Positions 18,178 through 26,999 of a stretch of 64,000 bases of DNA are shown in pieces. The stretch comes from an uncultured Sphingomonadales bacterium. Its GTDB lineage: Bacteria; Pseudomonadota; Alphaproteobacteria; Sphingomonadales; Sphingomonadaceae. The number at the start of each line of letters is the position of its first letter. Positions within the stretch are counted from its first letter, which is position 1. The notes under the pieces were generated by a model that saw only the letters and a program-made list of their open reading frames with translations, was not told the DNA's origin and did no database searches. The position numbers and the translations under genes are program-made. The DNA lies in contig CAIJLW010000086.1 in NCBI GenBank assembly GCA_903821685.1, positions 1-64,000 of the forward strand, read 5' to 3'.

Positions 18178-19899
18178 ATGTCCAACCAGTTCGATAAGTC
18201 CAAATTGCCAAGCCGTCATGTGTCCGTAGGACCAGAGCGCGCGCCACATCGCAGCTATTATTACGCGATGGGTTTAACTGCCGAGGAAATTGCGCGGCCA
18301 TTTGTCGGTGTGGTATCCGCTGGTAATGACAGTGCTCCGTGTAACACGACGCTTGATGCCCAAGCGGATATAGCGCGTGTGGGTGTAGAACAAGGCGGCG
18401 GTATGCCCCGTCGTTTCAATACGATAACAGTGACTGATGGCATCGCCATGGGCCATCAAGGGATGAAGTCCTCCCTTGTCAGCCGTGAAGTCATTGCAGA
18501 CTCAGTCGAGCTGTCCGTGCGTGGGCATTGTTACGACGCGCTTGTCGGCTTTGCGGGCTGCGACAAGTCGTTGCCCGGCATTATGATGGCGATGTTGCGC
18601 CTGAACGTGCCATCCATATTCGTGTATGGCGGGTCCATATTGCCAGGTCGTCACAACAACAAAGATGTGACCGTCAAAGATGTGTTTGAAATTGTTGGAA
18701 AATATGCGGCAGGCGCCTGTCCTTTGTCAGAACTTGAAGAACTTGAGCGCGTTGCCTGTCCGGGCCATGGCGCGTGTGGTGGTCAATATACTGCGAATAC
18801 TATGGCGTGCGTTGGGGAAGCGATCGGCCTTTCGTTGCCCAACAGCAATATGGCGCCTGCGCCTTACTCCACGCGTGACCAGATTGCGCATGCGGCAGGC
18901 TTTCAAGTGATGGAATTGCTCGCGCGCAATATCAGGCCTCGTGACATTTGTACGCGCGAAGCCTTTGTAAATGCTGCAAGGATTGTTGCGGCAACGGGTG
19001 GATCGACCAATGGTGCATTGCATTTGCCCGCGATGGCGCATGAGGCAGGTATAGATTTTGACCTGTTCGATGTGGCGGAGGCATTCAAAACCACACCTTA
19101 TATGGCCGACCTTCAACCCGGTGGGCAATTCGTTGCGCGCGACATGTATGACGCCGGCGGTGTGTATATGCTGATGAAGTCGTTGTTGGGCGAAGGCCTT
19201 TTATTCGGTGACTGCATGACCGTCACGGGCAAAACGCTCGGTGAGAACATTGAAAAAATTACGTGGAACCCAGATCAAAAAGTGATTTATCCTGCAACAG
19301 CGCCGATAACGCCGACAGGCGGCGTTGTAGGGCTTCGCGGAACGCTTGCCCCCGATGGCGCAATTGTGAAGGTCGCTGGCATGGACCGGCTTACGTTCAC
19401 GGGACCTGCCCAAGTGTTTGATTGCGAGGAGGATTGCTTCGCCGCCGTCGAAGCACGGCAAATCCGTGAAGGGTCGGTTATTGTGATCCGTTACGAAGGG
19501 CCAAGGGGCGGCCCTGGCATGCGTGAGATGCTCTCTACGACAGCTGCATTATATGGGCAGGGCATGGGCGAGAAAGTTGCGCTCATCACCGATGGGCGTT
19601 TTTCCGGTGCAACGCGGGGCTTCTGCATTGGTCATGTTGGGCCTGAAGCAGCATTGGGCGGTCCCATTGCATTGATCGAAGATGGCGATGAAATAATGAT
19701 CGACGCCGAAACAGGTGTAATTGATCTGAATGTTGCCGCCGAAATACTTGAAAATAGGAAAAAAAGCTGGAAACCGCGCGAAACGGATTATCAGTCTGGT
19801 GCCATTTGGCGTTATGCGCAGAATGTTGGGCCGGCCTATAAGGGCGCAGTGACGCATCCCGGCGGTGCTGCCGAAACCCACGTTTACGCCGATATCTAA
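18178..19899 (+). CDS. ilvD: Dihydroxy-acid dehydratase (IlvD/Edd family)
   Basis: Dehydrates dihydroxy-isovalerate and its isoleucine homologue to the 2-oxo acids in branched-chain amino acid synthesis. The 573-residue product has three conserved cysteines in [18 protein letters not shown] and [16 protein letters not shown], as in the 2Fe-2S type, and the C-terminal [18 protein letters not shown]. Length is nearer the ~570-residue 2Fe-2S group than the ~615-residue 4Fe-4S E. coli enzyme. A sugar-acid dehydratase of the same family cannot be fully excluded. ATG 18178 follows a GGAG. A long inverted repeat follows the stop. Confidence 0.9.
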   Translation: MSNQFDKSKLPSRHVSVGPERAPHRSYYYAMGLTAEEIARPFVGVVSAGNDSAPCNTTLDAQADIARVGVEQGGGMPRRFNTITVTDGIAMGHQGMKSSLVSREVIADSVELSVRGHCYDALVGFAGCDKSLPGIMMAMLRLNVPSIFVYGGSILPGRHNNKDVTVKDVFEIVGKYAAGACPLSELEELERVACPGHGACGGQYTANTMACVGEAIGLSLPNSNMAPAPYSTRDQIAHAAGFQVMELLARNIRPRDICTREAFVNAARIVAATGGSTNGALHLPAMAHEAGIDFDLFDVAEAFKTTPYMADLQPGGQFVARDMYDAGGVYMLMKSLLGEGLLFGDCMTVTGKTLGENIEKITWNPDQKVIYPATAPITPTGGVVGLRGTLAPDGAIVKVAGMDRLTFTGPAQVFDCEEDCFAAVEARQIREGSVIVIRYEGPRGGPGMREMLSTTAALYGQGMGEKVALITDGRFSGATRGFCIGHVGPEAALGGPIALIEDGDEIMIDAETGVIDLNVAAEILENRKKSWKPRETDYQSGAIWRYAQNVGPAYKGAVTHPGGAAETHVYADI

Positions 19900-19905
19900 G
19901 TGCTT

Positions 19906-19955
19906 CGGCGTCACCTTGCTGCTGAATGCGTTGGCAGGCTGCTGAGGTGACGCCG
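19906..19955. repeat. 11-bp perfect inverted repeat after ilvD (REP-like)
   Basis: CGGCGTCACCT (19906-19916) and AGGTGACGCCG (19945-19955) pair perfectly around a 28-base spacer. No T tract follows on either strand, so a standard terminator is unlikely. The CGTCACC core resembles the arm of the REP-like hairpin at 43010-43034. It begins 6 bases after the ilvD stop, and the 187-base gap holds no supported gene. Confidence 0.6.
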
Positions 19956-20117
19956 GTTACCCGTCACCCCGATGGTGGGTTCCGGCGTTTCAGTATCCTC
20001 ACCGATGGCCGTGGCCTTGCAGCGGCGGATAGTTTTGATGCAACGGGTGTGGCTTACCAAACGCCGACGGCCAAAGACGCCAGTTGATTGCTTGGCCCTT
20101 CACGGGCATGGGGCGGT

Positions 20118-21317
20118 ATGGAAATTACCGAAGAGATTATCAGGGTTGCCGCACGCGGCGACGGTGTAACCGCAAATGGGCGTTATGTGGCGCTTGCGGC
20201 TCCTGGCGACAGTGTAGATCCATCCGGCGGCCTTATCCACGGCCCCCATCATGTGCCCCCACCATGCCAGCATTTTCCTTTATGTGGTGGTTGCCAATTA
20301 CAGCATCTAGACGAAGACAGCCTGCGACTGTTCATTGCCGAGCGTGTCACGCATGCTCTGGCCACGCAGCAGGTCGAGATCGGCGAGGTGATGCCTGTTC
20401 ATCTATCGCCGCCAAAAACCCGCCGTCGCATTGCGGTCCGTTCAGCTTGGGCTGGCAAGCAATTTCAGTTGGGTTTCAGTACCGAAAAAAGTCATCGCAT
20501 CATTGACGTCAGGCAATGTGACGTCATGGCGTCAGAGTTGTTTGCGTTGCTTGTGCCAATTCGGACATTACTTGAGCCACGGCTAAACCGTGCGCGTCAG
20601 GTGCAAATTAAATTGGCGATGGTTGACCAGGGCGTTGACGTTCTCATCGAAAACTGGATTGCAAATGATCTCGATACGCATGAATTGCTGTCCGAATTTG
20701 CCAAAACCCACAATCTCGCGCGGCTGTCGCTTGATGAAGGTTATGGCCCTGTTCCGTTTTATGAGCCTGAGCCCGTGACTGTAACGCTTGGCGGAGTTGC
20801 TGTCGGGTATCAGCCTTATGGCTTCCTTCAGGCCACCGTCGACGGCGAGGCTGCGTTGGTGAACGCCGTAAAAGAAATCGTCGGCAGCGATACTATCATC
20901 GCAGACCTTTTTGCTGGGTCAGGAACTTTTGCGCTGTCGATGGGTGCAGGTCGGAAGATTTATGCCGGTGAGGCCGATCTTCAGGCGAGCCTTGCTTTAA
21001 AGGCTGCTGCCGGGCGCAGTGGCAGGACGATATTTGCCGAACATAGAGATCTGTTCCGGCGGCCATTGACGCCTGAGGAATTGAATAAATTTCAGACTGT
21101 AGTCCTTGATCCGCCTCGTGCGGGCGCGAAGGAACAGGTTGCGCAACTTGCAGCGTCTAACGTGGCAAATATTGCCTATGTCAGTTGTAACCCAGCGAGC
21201 TTTGCGCGCGACGCCAAAACGCTGGTGGCCGCTGGATACAGGTTGCAGCGGATATGGCCCGTAGGACAATTTCGCTGGTCAACCCATATCGAGCTGGTTG
21301 GGCATTTTAGCCGTTAG
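20118..21317 (+). CDS. 23S rRNA (uracil-5-)-methyltransferase RumA/RlmD family
   Basis: SAM-dependent RNA m5U methyltransferase with an iron-sulfur cluster. The 399-residue product has an N-terminal TRAM domain (about 1-45, IIRVAARGDGVT and APGDSV), a cluster-binding cysteine set in CQHFPLCGGC plus a later Cys near 135, the SAM-binding LFAGSGTFALSMG, the DPPRAGAK motif, and the catalytic Cys in YVSCNPASFARD. Which uridine is modified cannot be fixed. ATG 20118 opens the TRAM domain; an in-frame TTG at 20088 is less likely. The stop overlaps the stop of the convergent MAPEG gene by 3 bases. Confidence 0.92.
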   Translation: MEITEEIIRVAARGDGVTANGRYVALAAPGDSVDPSGGLIHGPHHVPPPCQHFPLCGGCQLQHLDEDSLRLFIAERVTHALATQQVEIGEVMPVHLSPPKTRRRIAVRSAWAGKQFQLGFSTEKSHRIIDVRQCDVMASELFALLVPIRTLLEPRLNRARQVQIKLAMVDQGVDVLIENWIANDLDTHELLSEFAKTHNLARLSLDEGYGPVPFYEPEPVTVTLGGVAVGYQPYGFLQATVDGEAALVNAVKEIVGSDTIIADLFAGSGTFALSMGAGRKIYAGEADLQASLALKAAAGRSGRTIFAEHRDLFRRPLTPEELNKFQTVVLDPPRAGAKEQVAQLAASNVANIAYVSCNPASFARDAKTLVAAGYRLQRIWPVGQFRWSTHIELVGHFSR

Positions 21318-21757
21318 TTTAACAGCACCGCCATTACGGCATGTACTACAAGCATTATGAGCGCCAATGATGACAATGCAAACAGTGCAAAGCGGATAAC
21401 AACGCGGTTAGACAATATTTGAACGAGGCTGTGCGCCACACGTAGACCGACATAAACCCACGCAATGGTTGCATTCAGATTGTCGCCCTGACCTACCAAG
21501 GCAAGTGTCAAACATACTGCATAAAATACCGTAGGTGCTTCATGTAAGTGATTGTAATTATCTGCAACCCACGAAGCTTTTTCTTCGCCTTTAGCTATAA
21601 GAGCATCGCGCAAAGCTCCGCTCGAGGAACCAACAATTTTCGTTCCGTCAATCCCGGCGCGGTTCATGGCAGGTATGCGCGTGGCATACATCCATATCCA
21701 GATAATCATTGTCCATGCCGCAAGCGCGACGACTGGTCCTAAAATACTACTTTCCAT
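21314..21757 (-). CDS. MAPEG family membrane protein (distal copy)
   Basis: Small integral membrane protein of the eicosanoid/glutathione-metabolism (MAPEG) superfamily. The 147-residue product has four predicted helices (about 5-25, 65-85, 90-108, 122-145) and the family segment NYNHLHEAPTVFYA before helix 2, which carries the glutathione-site-like Asn and Glu. ATG 21757 follows a GGGGGA; in-frame codons further upstream overlap the previous gene and lack a membrane pattern. It lies 11 bases after a related MAPEG gene and is convergent with the RNA methyltransferase. Substrate is unknown. Confidence 0.85.
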   Translation of the reverse strand: MESSILGPVVALAAWTMIIWIWMYATRIPAMNRAGIDGTKIVGSSSGALRDALIAKGEEKASWVADNYNHLHEAPTVFYAVCLTLALVGQGDNLNATIAWVYVGLRVAHSLVQILSNRVVIRFALFALSSLALIMLVVHAVMAVLLN

Positions 21758-21768
21758 AAAATTCCCCC

Positions 21769-22197
21769 TTAAATAGTTGCGATCAAAGCCTGTATTGCCA
21801 AGATCGTTAGGCAAAGTGTTGATAATAAAAAGAACATGAAGCGGATGCTGACGGTATTAACCGTTGCCTGCCAGATGCTGTGAATGACACGTAGAACGGT
21901 GTAGCCCCATGCCAACGCGACCGACAGGTCCGTCGCTCCACCTGAAAGCGCCAATATCATAATGGTGGCGTAGAATATTGTCGGCTGTTCCATAAGATGC
22001 GCGTAATTGTGCGACTTCCACGCCACTGATGGCGGCACATTGGGGTCAATGTCTTGGCCTCGCCCACCCGGCGCAGCCTGTTTGAGATCCATACCGATCT
22101 TTGACATGGCAGGAAGGCGTGTACCCGCCATCCAGAACAACATTATGATTGACCAGACCACCAACGCGGCTGCTGGCGCCAATATATCCGTATTCAT
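21769..22197 (-). CDS. MAPEG family membrane protein (proximal copy)
   Basis: The 142-residue four-helix MAPEG protein has NYAHLMEQPTIFYA at the same place as its neighbour's motif, so the pair probably arose by tandem duplication, now well diverged. It carries an extra hydrophilic stretch with GGRGQDIDPNVPP (about 44-57). ATG 22197 is preceded by GGGGAGGG, but that Shine-Dalgarno is one arm of a perfect 8-bp hairpin followed by seven T. Expression may thus depend on read-through from odc and opening of that hairpin. Function is unknown; glutathione-linked or lipid roles are possible. Confidence 0.85.
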   Translation of the reverse strand: MNTDILAPAAALVVWSIIMLFWMAGTRLPAMSKIGMDLKQAAPGGRGQDIDPNVPPSVAWKSHNYAHLMEQPTIFYATIMILALSGGATDLSVALAWGYTVLRVIHSIWQATVNTVSIRFMFFLLSTLCLTILAIQALIATI

Positions 22198-22198
22198 G

Positions 22199-22231
22199 AA
22201 AAAAACCCTCCCCGTCGACTGATGGGGAGGG
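22199..22231 (-). terminator. odc terminator hairpin that also contains the MAPEG Shine-Dalgarno
   Basis: On the minus strand CCCTCCCC (22231-22224) and GGGGAGGG (22213-22206) pair perfectly over 8 bp around a 10-base loop, and seven T follow at once (22205-22199). That is a textbook rho-independent terminator 33 bases after the odc stop. The GGGGAGGG arm is the only Shine-Dalgarno for the MAPEG start codon at 22197, only 8 bases beyond the stem. Confidence 0.8.
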
Positions 22232-22263
22232 TGGTGCAGCTCTGGTAAATTGTCAAATGTAAC

Positions 22264-23469
22264 TTAGATTTTTGAGCTTTGTGAACGCTTTGCGCGGACC
22301 CCTGCGTCATTGGCTGGTGCCCAACCGTAAAGTGTGGCCATCGGCTGATCCTCAACGATAAGCGTTTCGGTTTCACCAAAGCCGTTAAACTCGGTACGCA
22401 TCGCGCAGCCATACGCGCCGATCATGCCAACTTCGATATAATCACCAGCTTGCACGTCATCAGGCAAGATGAACGGCCCTGCCATATGGTCCATATCGTC
22501 GCAGGTGGGCCCGTAGAAGCTGAATTCAGCCATCTGAGTACCAATTGAGGTCTCGGACCGCTGAAGGGCCACAGGGAAGCGCCAGCCGATATGTGCAGCA
22601 TCAAATAAGGAACCATAAGCGCCGTCGTTGATAAACAACTCTTTTCCGCGACGCTTCTCAACCTTCACCAATAACGACGCATATTCAGCGCATAATGCAC
22701 GGCCCGGTTCGCACCAAAGCTCCGCGGAGTAGCTGATCGGCAGGTCTTCAAAGCAGTTGTGAATGACGTCGAAATAGCCCTCAAGCGGCGGCGGCTCCAT
22801 TCCGGGGTAGACGGACGGAAACCCACCACCGATATCAACGATATCAACGGTAACAGAAGCCTCGACAATCGCGGCGCGGACATGCTCCATAGCCTCGGCA
22901 TAAGCGGTTGGCGCCATGGCTTGGCTACCTACATGAAAGCAGATCCCAAGGCTGTCTGCGACTTGACGCGTGGCAACCAGCAAGTCTGCGACTTCAGACG
23001 GATCAGTACCGAACTTTGAGGCAAGGCTCAACTTTGCGTGGTCGGAAGAGACGCGAATGCGCACGCACAATTCAAGATCTGTCGCGCCATTTGTGGCGCG
23101 CACGATCTTTTCCAGCTCGTCATGACTGTCGAGGCTGAATGTGCGAACATTATGGTTGTGATATGCCTGCGCGATAGCGCGCTCGCTTTTGACTGGGTGC
23201 ATGAAGCAAAGCTTCGCATCGGGGAGGAATTTGTGGACCAACCGCACTTCGCCCAGGGATGCAACGTCATAATGCGTTATGCCAGCTTCCCAAAGGGTCT
23301 CAAGCAGTGCAGGCGATGGATTGGCTTTTACGGCATAAAGCGACTGGCCCTGAAACTTCTCAACGAAGAAACGGGCAGCGCGCGTAGCGGCGTGCGGGCG
23401 GATTAGCGTGATTGGTTCGTCCGGGCGAAGCGCGCGGACTACAGCAAGTGCGTCAGTGTTCTCGTACAA
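22264..23469 (-). CDS. Ornithine decarboxylase-like PLP enzyme (fold III)
   Basis: Decarboxylates ornithine (or a related amino acid) to putrescine in the cytosol. The 401-residue product is of the alanine-racemase-fold group: PLP Lys in LYAVKANPSP near 47, the GGGFPS phosphate loop near 215, CEPGRAL near 255, and the catalytic Cys in YGPTCDDMD near 325. Start is uncertain. TTG 23469 has GGGGG upstream and gives the usual N-terminus before ALAVVRALRPDEP; TTG 23505 with AAGG is the alternative. Position after the two carboxyspermidine genes supports a polyamine role over diaminopimelate decarboxylation. Confidence 0.88.
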   Translation of the reverse strand: MYENTDALAVVRALRPDEPITLIRPHAATRAARFFVEKFQGQSLYAVKANPSPALLETLWEAGITHYDVASLGEVRLVHKFLPDAKLCFMHPVKSERAIAQAYHNHNVRTFSLDSHDELEKIVRATNGATDLELCVRIRVSSDHAKLSLASKFGTDPSEVADLLVATRQVADSLGICFHVGSQAMAPTAYAEAMEHVRAAIVEASVTVDIVDIGGGFPSVYPGMEPPPLEGYFDVIHNCFEDLPISYSAELWCEPGRALCAEYASLLVKVEKRRGKELFINDGAYGSLFDAAHIGWRFPVALQRSETSIGTQMAEFSFYGPTCDDMDHMAGPFILPDDVQAGDYIEVGMIGAYGCAMRTEFNGFGETETLIVEDQPMATLYGWAPANDAGVRAKRSQSSKI

Positions 23470-23595
23470 TTCAAGGGACCCCCAAAAGATGATATAAAAC
23501 AACAAGGCTGCCTTGCGGTTATTGGAAGTCCCCCTGGGGCAGCGGACGTGCGCATTATCAAAAATTGGTGGGTTGTAAAGTGATTCGTTCGGGTT

Positions 23596-24750
23596 TTAGC
23601 TCAGCCGGTCCCTAAACTCGGTCCACTCGAATGTACGGACGCATTCGAGCGTGTCTGTCTCGCTATTCCAGAGCCAGAGTGAGGGCAAAGGCACTCCGTT
23701 AAAGGTGTTCGTTTTTACCATCGAATAATGCGCTTGATCCAGAAATGCGAAGCGTGCTCCAGGCTCTGCAGGAACGGGAAGAACATAATCTCCTATAATG
23801 TCTCCAGCTAGGCAGGATGGCCCTCCTAGACGCACTGGAGTGCCTTCCGAGCGCTCTGCGAGCATTGCCGGGCGATAGGGTGCCTCGATCACGTCAGGCA
23901 TATGGCAGGTGGCACTAATATCAGTGATGCCGACCTGAATACCGTTCTCGAAAACATCGAGCAGTTCACCGATCAGTATCCCTGCATCAAGTGCAATCGC
24001 TTCACCAGGTTCAAGATAGACATCCAAACCCGTTTCTGCGCGTACATCTTTGATGAATGCGATAAGTTCGTCGCGCTGGTAATCTGCGCGCGTAATATGG
24101 TGGCCGCCACCAAAGTTCAGCCAGCGCAGTTGCCCGAAATAAGGAGCGATATGCGGCTTCAGTGCTTCCCATGTGCGCTTCAGCGGTTCGAAGTCTTGTT
24201 CGCACAGGCTGTGAAAATGAAGGCCCGAAACGCCTTCGATATGTTCTGCCTTTAACTGACTGATCGGAAAACCAAGCCGCGAACCCGGTGAGCAGGGGTC
24301 GTATTTAGGGACTTCGCCTTCCGCATGTTCGGGGTTAATCCGAAGGCCAACATCCACGCTATCATTCAGGAACGACACAAAGCGCCGATGCTGATGCGGA
24401 CTGTTAAAAATGACATGATCGGATATTTCGACGATCTCGGCCATGTCAGATTCTTTATAACCAGCACAATAGGTCGCGATTTCGCCCCTGTAATAATCTC
24501 GCGCGAGACGCGATTCCCAGAGGCCAGAACTGCATACGCCATCAAGATATTCGCCAATGATAGGCGCCACTTTCCACATGGAAAATGCCTTCATCGCACA
24601 CAATATCTTAGCACCGGACCGCTGTTTTACATCGGCCAATATGGAAAGGTTCCGCCGCAACGCAGCCTCATCCACCACAAAGGCCGGCGACGGCACGCGA
24701 TAAAGGTTAAAATGGGCAAAAGCTCCCGGATCGCCTGCTTTGGTTTCCAT
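23596..24750 (-). CDS. nspC: Carboxynorspermidine/carboxyspermidine decarboxylase
   Basis: PLP enzyme that decarboxylates carboxyspermidine (or carboxynorspermidine) to the triamine. The 384-residue product has PSPAFVVDEAALRRNL at the N-terminus, PLP Lys in LCAMKAFS near 54, the GLHFHSLCEQ segment near 196, LNFGGGHH near 232, EPGEAI near 265, and GPSCLAGD near 330. Its ATG overlaps the stop of the dehydrogenase gene by one base (TAATG), so the two consecutive pathway enzymes are coupled. Spermidine is the likelier product in an alphaproteobacterium making putrescine, but sequence cannot separate the two. Confidence 0.93.
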   Translation of the reverse strand: METKAGDPGAFAHFNLYRVPSPAFVVDEAALRRNLSILADVKQRSGAKILCAMKAFSMWKVAPIIGEYLDGVCSSGLWESRLARDYYRGEIATYCAGYKESDMAEIVEISDHVIFNSPHQHRRFVSFLNDSVDVGLRINPEHAEGEVPKYDPCSPGSRLGFPISQLKAEHIEGVSGLHFHSLCEQDFEPLKRTWEALKPHIAPYFGQLRWLNFGGGHHITRADYQRDELIAFIKDVRAETGLDVYLEPGEAIALDAGILIGELLDVFENGIQVGITDISATCHMPDVIEAPYRPAMLAERSEGTPVRLGGPSCLAGDIIGDYVLPVPAEPGARFAFLDQAHYSMVKTNTFNGVPLPSLWLWNSETDTLECVRTFEWTEFRDRLS

Positions 24751-25958
24751 TAGAACTGCAGCGGCCCATCAAGTTCCTTCACTTGCCAAGGGAGACCATG
24801 CAAATTGAGCATGTCCATGAATGGATCGGGGTCGAACTGTTCAATGTTCCACACGCCAGAGCCGGACCATTTGCCAGTTACCAACATCGCCGCGCCAATC
24901 ATCGCTGGTACCCCGGTGGTATAGCTGACAGCTTGGTTGCCGGTTTCGGCATACGCATCTTCATGGTCGCAGATATTGTAAATGTAGAGCGTCTTTTCCT
25001 TGCCATCCTTGCCAACGCCAGTGGCGATACAGCCAATGTTGGTCTTGCCCTTGGTCGTTGGACCAAGCGAAGCGGGTTCAGGCAACACAGCCTTCAGAAA
25101 CTGAAGCGGGACGATTTCCTTGCCTTCATACATCACAGGGTCGATACGAGTCATGCCGACCGCCTGAAGTACGTTCAGGTGGGTGATATAGGCGTCGCCA
25201 AAGGTCATCCAGAACCGAATGCGCTTGATTTCTGGTAGATGGGTTTTGAGGCTTTCGATTTCCTCATGATACATTAGATACATATTCTTCGGGCCGACCG
25301 CTTCAAAGTCGAAGCTTTGTTTCACTGACATCGCTGGTGTTTCCACCCATGCGCCATTTTCCCAGTGGCGCGCGACGGCAGTAACTTCGCGGATGTTGAT
25401 TTCGGGATTGAAGTTTGTGGCAAAGGCCTGGCCATGGTCTCCGCCATTGCAGTCGAGAATATCAAGCGTGTCGATGCGGTCGAAATGATGTTTTTTCAGA
25501 TAGGTTGTAAAAACGCTGGTCACGCCGGGGTCAAAACCTGAGCCCAACAATGCCGTAAGGCCAGCATTCTTATAACGATCCTGATAAGCCCACTGCCAAT
25601 GATATTCGAACTTGGCGACATCAAGTGGTTCGTAATTTGCCGTGTCCATGTAATGAACGCCAGCAGCCAAACACGCATCCATAATGTTAAGGTCTTGGTA
25701 AGGCAAAGCAAGGTTGACGACCAAGCTTGGCTTGATTTGGTTCAGCAGCGCAGTTGTCGCGAGGACATCATCGGCATCAAGGCCATAGGTGTCGATATCA
25801 ACGCCAGTGCGATCCTTGACTGACGCTGCGATCGCGTCGCATTTCGATTTGGTGCGGCTTGCAAGGCTGATATGACTAAAAATATCCGGGTTCATAGCCA
25901 TCTTGTGGACTGCAACCGACCCGACGCCGCCAGCGCCAATTACCAATATCTTGCTCAT
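24750..25958 (-). CDS. Carboxynorspermidine/carboxyspermidine dehydrogenase (saccharopine dehydrogenase family)
   Basis: Condenses aspartate semialdehyde with putrescine (or diaminopropane) and reduces the imine with NADPH. The 402-residue product begins MSKILVIGAGGVGSVAVHKM, a Rossmann motif, with NLALPYQDLNIMDACL near 95 and the family's LLGSGFDPGVTSVF near 150. ATG 25958 follows GAGGAAA; upstream in-frame codons overlap the divergent gene's region. It is first of the dehydrogenase-nspC-odc-MAPEG minus-strand cluster and diverges from a dehydratase with a 54-base gap. The cluster makes a polyamine role much likelier than lysine metabolism. Confidence 0.93.
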   Translation of the reverse strand: MSKILVIGAGGVGSVAVHKMAMNPDIFSHISLASRTKSKCDAIAASVKDRTGVDIDTYGLDADDVLATTALLNQIKPSLVVNLALPYQDLNIMDACLAAGVHYMDTANYEPLDVAKFEYHWQWAYQDRYKNAGLTALLGSGFDPGVTSVFTTYLKKHHFDRIDTLDILDCNGGDHGQAFATNFNPEINIREVTAVARHWENGAWVETPAMSVKQSFDFEAVGPKNMYLMYHEEIESLKTHLPEIKRIRFWMTFGDAYITHLNVLQAVGMTRIDPVMYEGKEIVPLQFLKAVLPEPASLGPTTKGKTNIGCIATGVGKDGKEKTLYIYNICDHEDAYAETGNQAVSYTTGVPAMIGAAMLVTGKWSGSGVWNIEQFDPDPFMDMLNLHGLPWQVKELDGPLQF

Positions 25959-26012
25959 CTGCAGTTTCCTCTTATCAGAGATTCGTTCAGCGCACGCATA
26001 TAGGGGCCTTTT

Positions 26013-26999
26013 ATGACAGGACAAGAATTGGCTGCGGCCATCAAGACGCCAACGCACGAAGGTGTGCAGCGGGCTATGACCAAAATTGCCGATATTCTGC
26101 CCAAGACACCGTTATTGCCGCTTGAGGTGGATGGCGTAACGCTTTGGTGCAAGGCCGAAATGCTACAACCCGTCGGCGCGTTTAAGATACGCGGCGCTTG
26201 GCATCGACTGTCCGATCTGAATGAAGAAGAATGCGCACGTGGCGTTGTTGGCGTGTCCAGTGGAAACCACGCCCAAGGCGTGGCGTGGGCGGCAAAGAAG
26301 CTTGGTATAGCCGCTACAATCGTCATGCCGTCCAATGCGCCGCAAATGAAACTGGAAGCTACAAAAGCACTGGGTGCTCAGGTTGTGCTGTACGACCGTG
26401 CGACTGAATCGCGTGATGAAGTTGCCGCCGGTTTGATCGCCCAAAATGGGGCGGCGCTGGTGCATGCCTTTGGTGATCCATGGGTCATTGAAGGGCAGGG
26501 TACTGCTGGTATTGAAATCGCAGAGCAGCTTGCAGCGTTTGGTTTGGGCGGTCCCGATATGATTGTCTCGTGCTGCGGCGGGGGTGGTCTGGCCTCCGGT
26601 CTAGCGTTGGCCTGTCCCGACGCAGACATTGCGATCGTTGAGCCCGAAGGCTGGGACGACATCATACGGTCGCTTGAGGCAGGCGAAATCCTACCCGTAA
26701 AAGACCTGACGCACCCAACCTATTGCGACGCACTGCAAACGCCGCAAACTTATCCTGTTAATTTTGAGATATTGCGCCGTCGCGTCTCCAACGGAGTGTC
26801 TGTTACAACGGACGAAGTCGTAACAGCCATGCGTGTGGTCTTTGAAAAGCTGCACCTGGTCGTTGAACCCGGCGGGGCAGTGGCGCTTGCTGCTGTGATT
26901 GCTGGTAAAATTCAACCGAAGGGCAACACCGCGATTACGCTGTCAGGCGGAAATGTCGATCTAAACGTATTTATGAAGTTACTTTCTCAAGCTGCCTGA
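26013..26999 (+). CDS. Threonine/serine dehydratase-like PLP enzyme
   Basis: Fold type II PLP enzyme that likely deaminates threonine or serine. The 328-residue product has the Schiff-base Lys58 in VGAFKIRGA, the [10 protein letters not shown] loop near 83, and the phosphate-binding CCGGGG near 188. It lacks the C-terminal ACT-like regulatory domain of biosynthetic IlvA, so it is of the catabolic/serine-racemase size. AGGGG lies upstream of ATG 26013. It diverges from the carboxyspermidine dehydrogenase gene, and its 3' end overlaps convergent hemA by 13 bases. Exact substrate is open. Confidence 0.88.
   Translation: MTGQELAAAIKTPTHEGVQRAMTKIADILPKTPLLPLEVDGVTLWCKAEMLQPVGAFKIRGAWHRLSDLNEEECARGVVGVSSGNHAQGVAWAAKKLGIAATIVMPSNAPQMKLEATKALGAQVVLYDRATESRDEVAAGLIAQNGAALVHAFGDPWVIEGQGTAGIEIAEQLAAFGLGGPDMIVSCCGGGGLASGLALACPDADIAIVEPEGWDDIIRSLEAGEILPVKDLTHPTYCDALQTPQTYPVNFEILRRRVSNGVSVTTDEVVTAMRVVFEKLHLVVEPGGAVALAAVIAGKIQPKGNTAITLSGGNVDLNVFMKLLSQAA

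Noticed and set aside
19926-20087. A 53-codon ORF (starting MRWQAAEV) between ilvD and the RNA methyltransferase gene
   Set aside because: No Shine-Dalgarno, it overlaps the right arm of the inverted repeat, and I recognise no family.
22264-23469. Calling the fold III decarboxylase diaminopimelate decarboxylase (lysA)
   Set aside because: The YGPTCDDMD region, the length and the linkage to the carboxyspermidine genes fit ornithine decarboxylase better.
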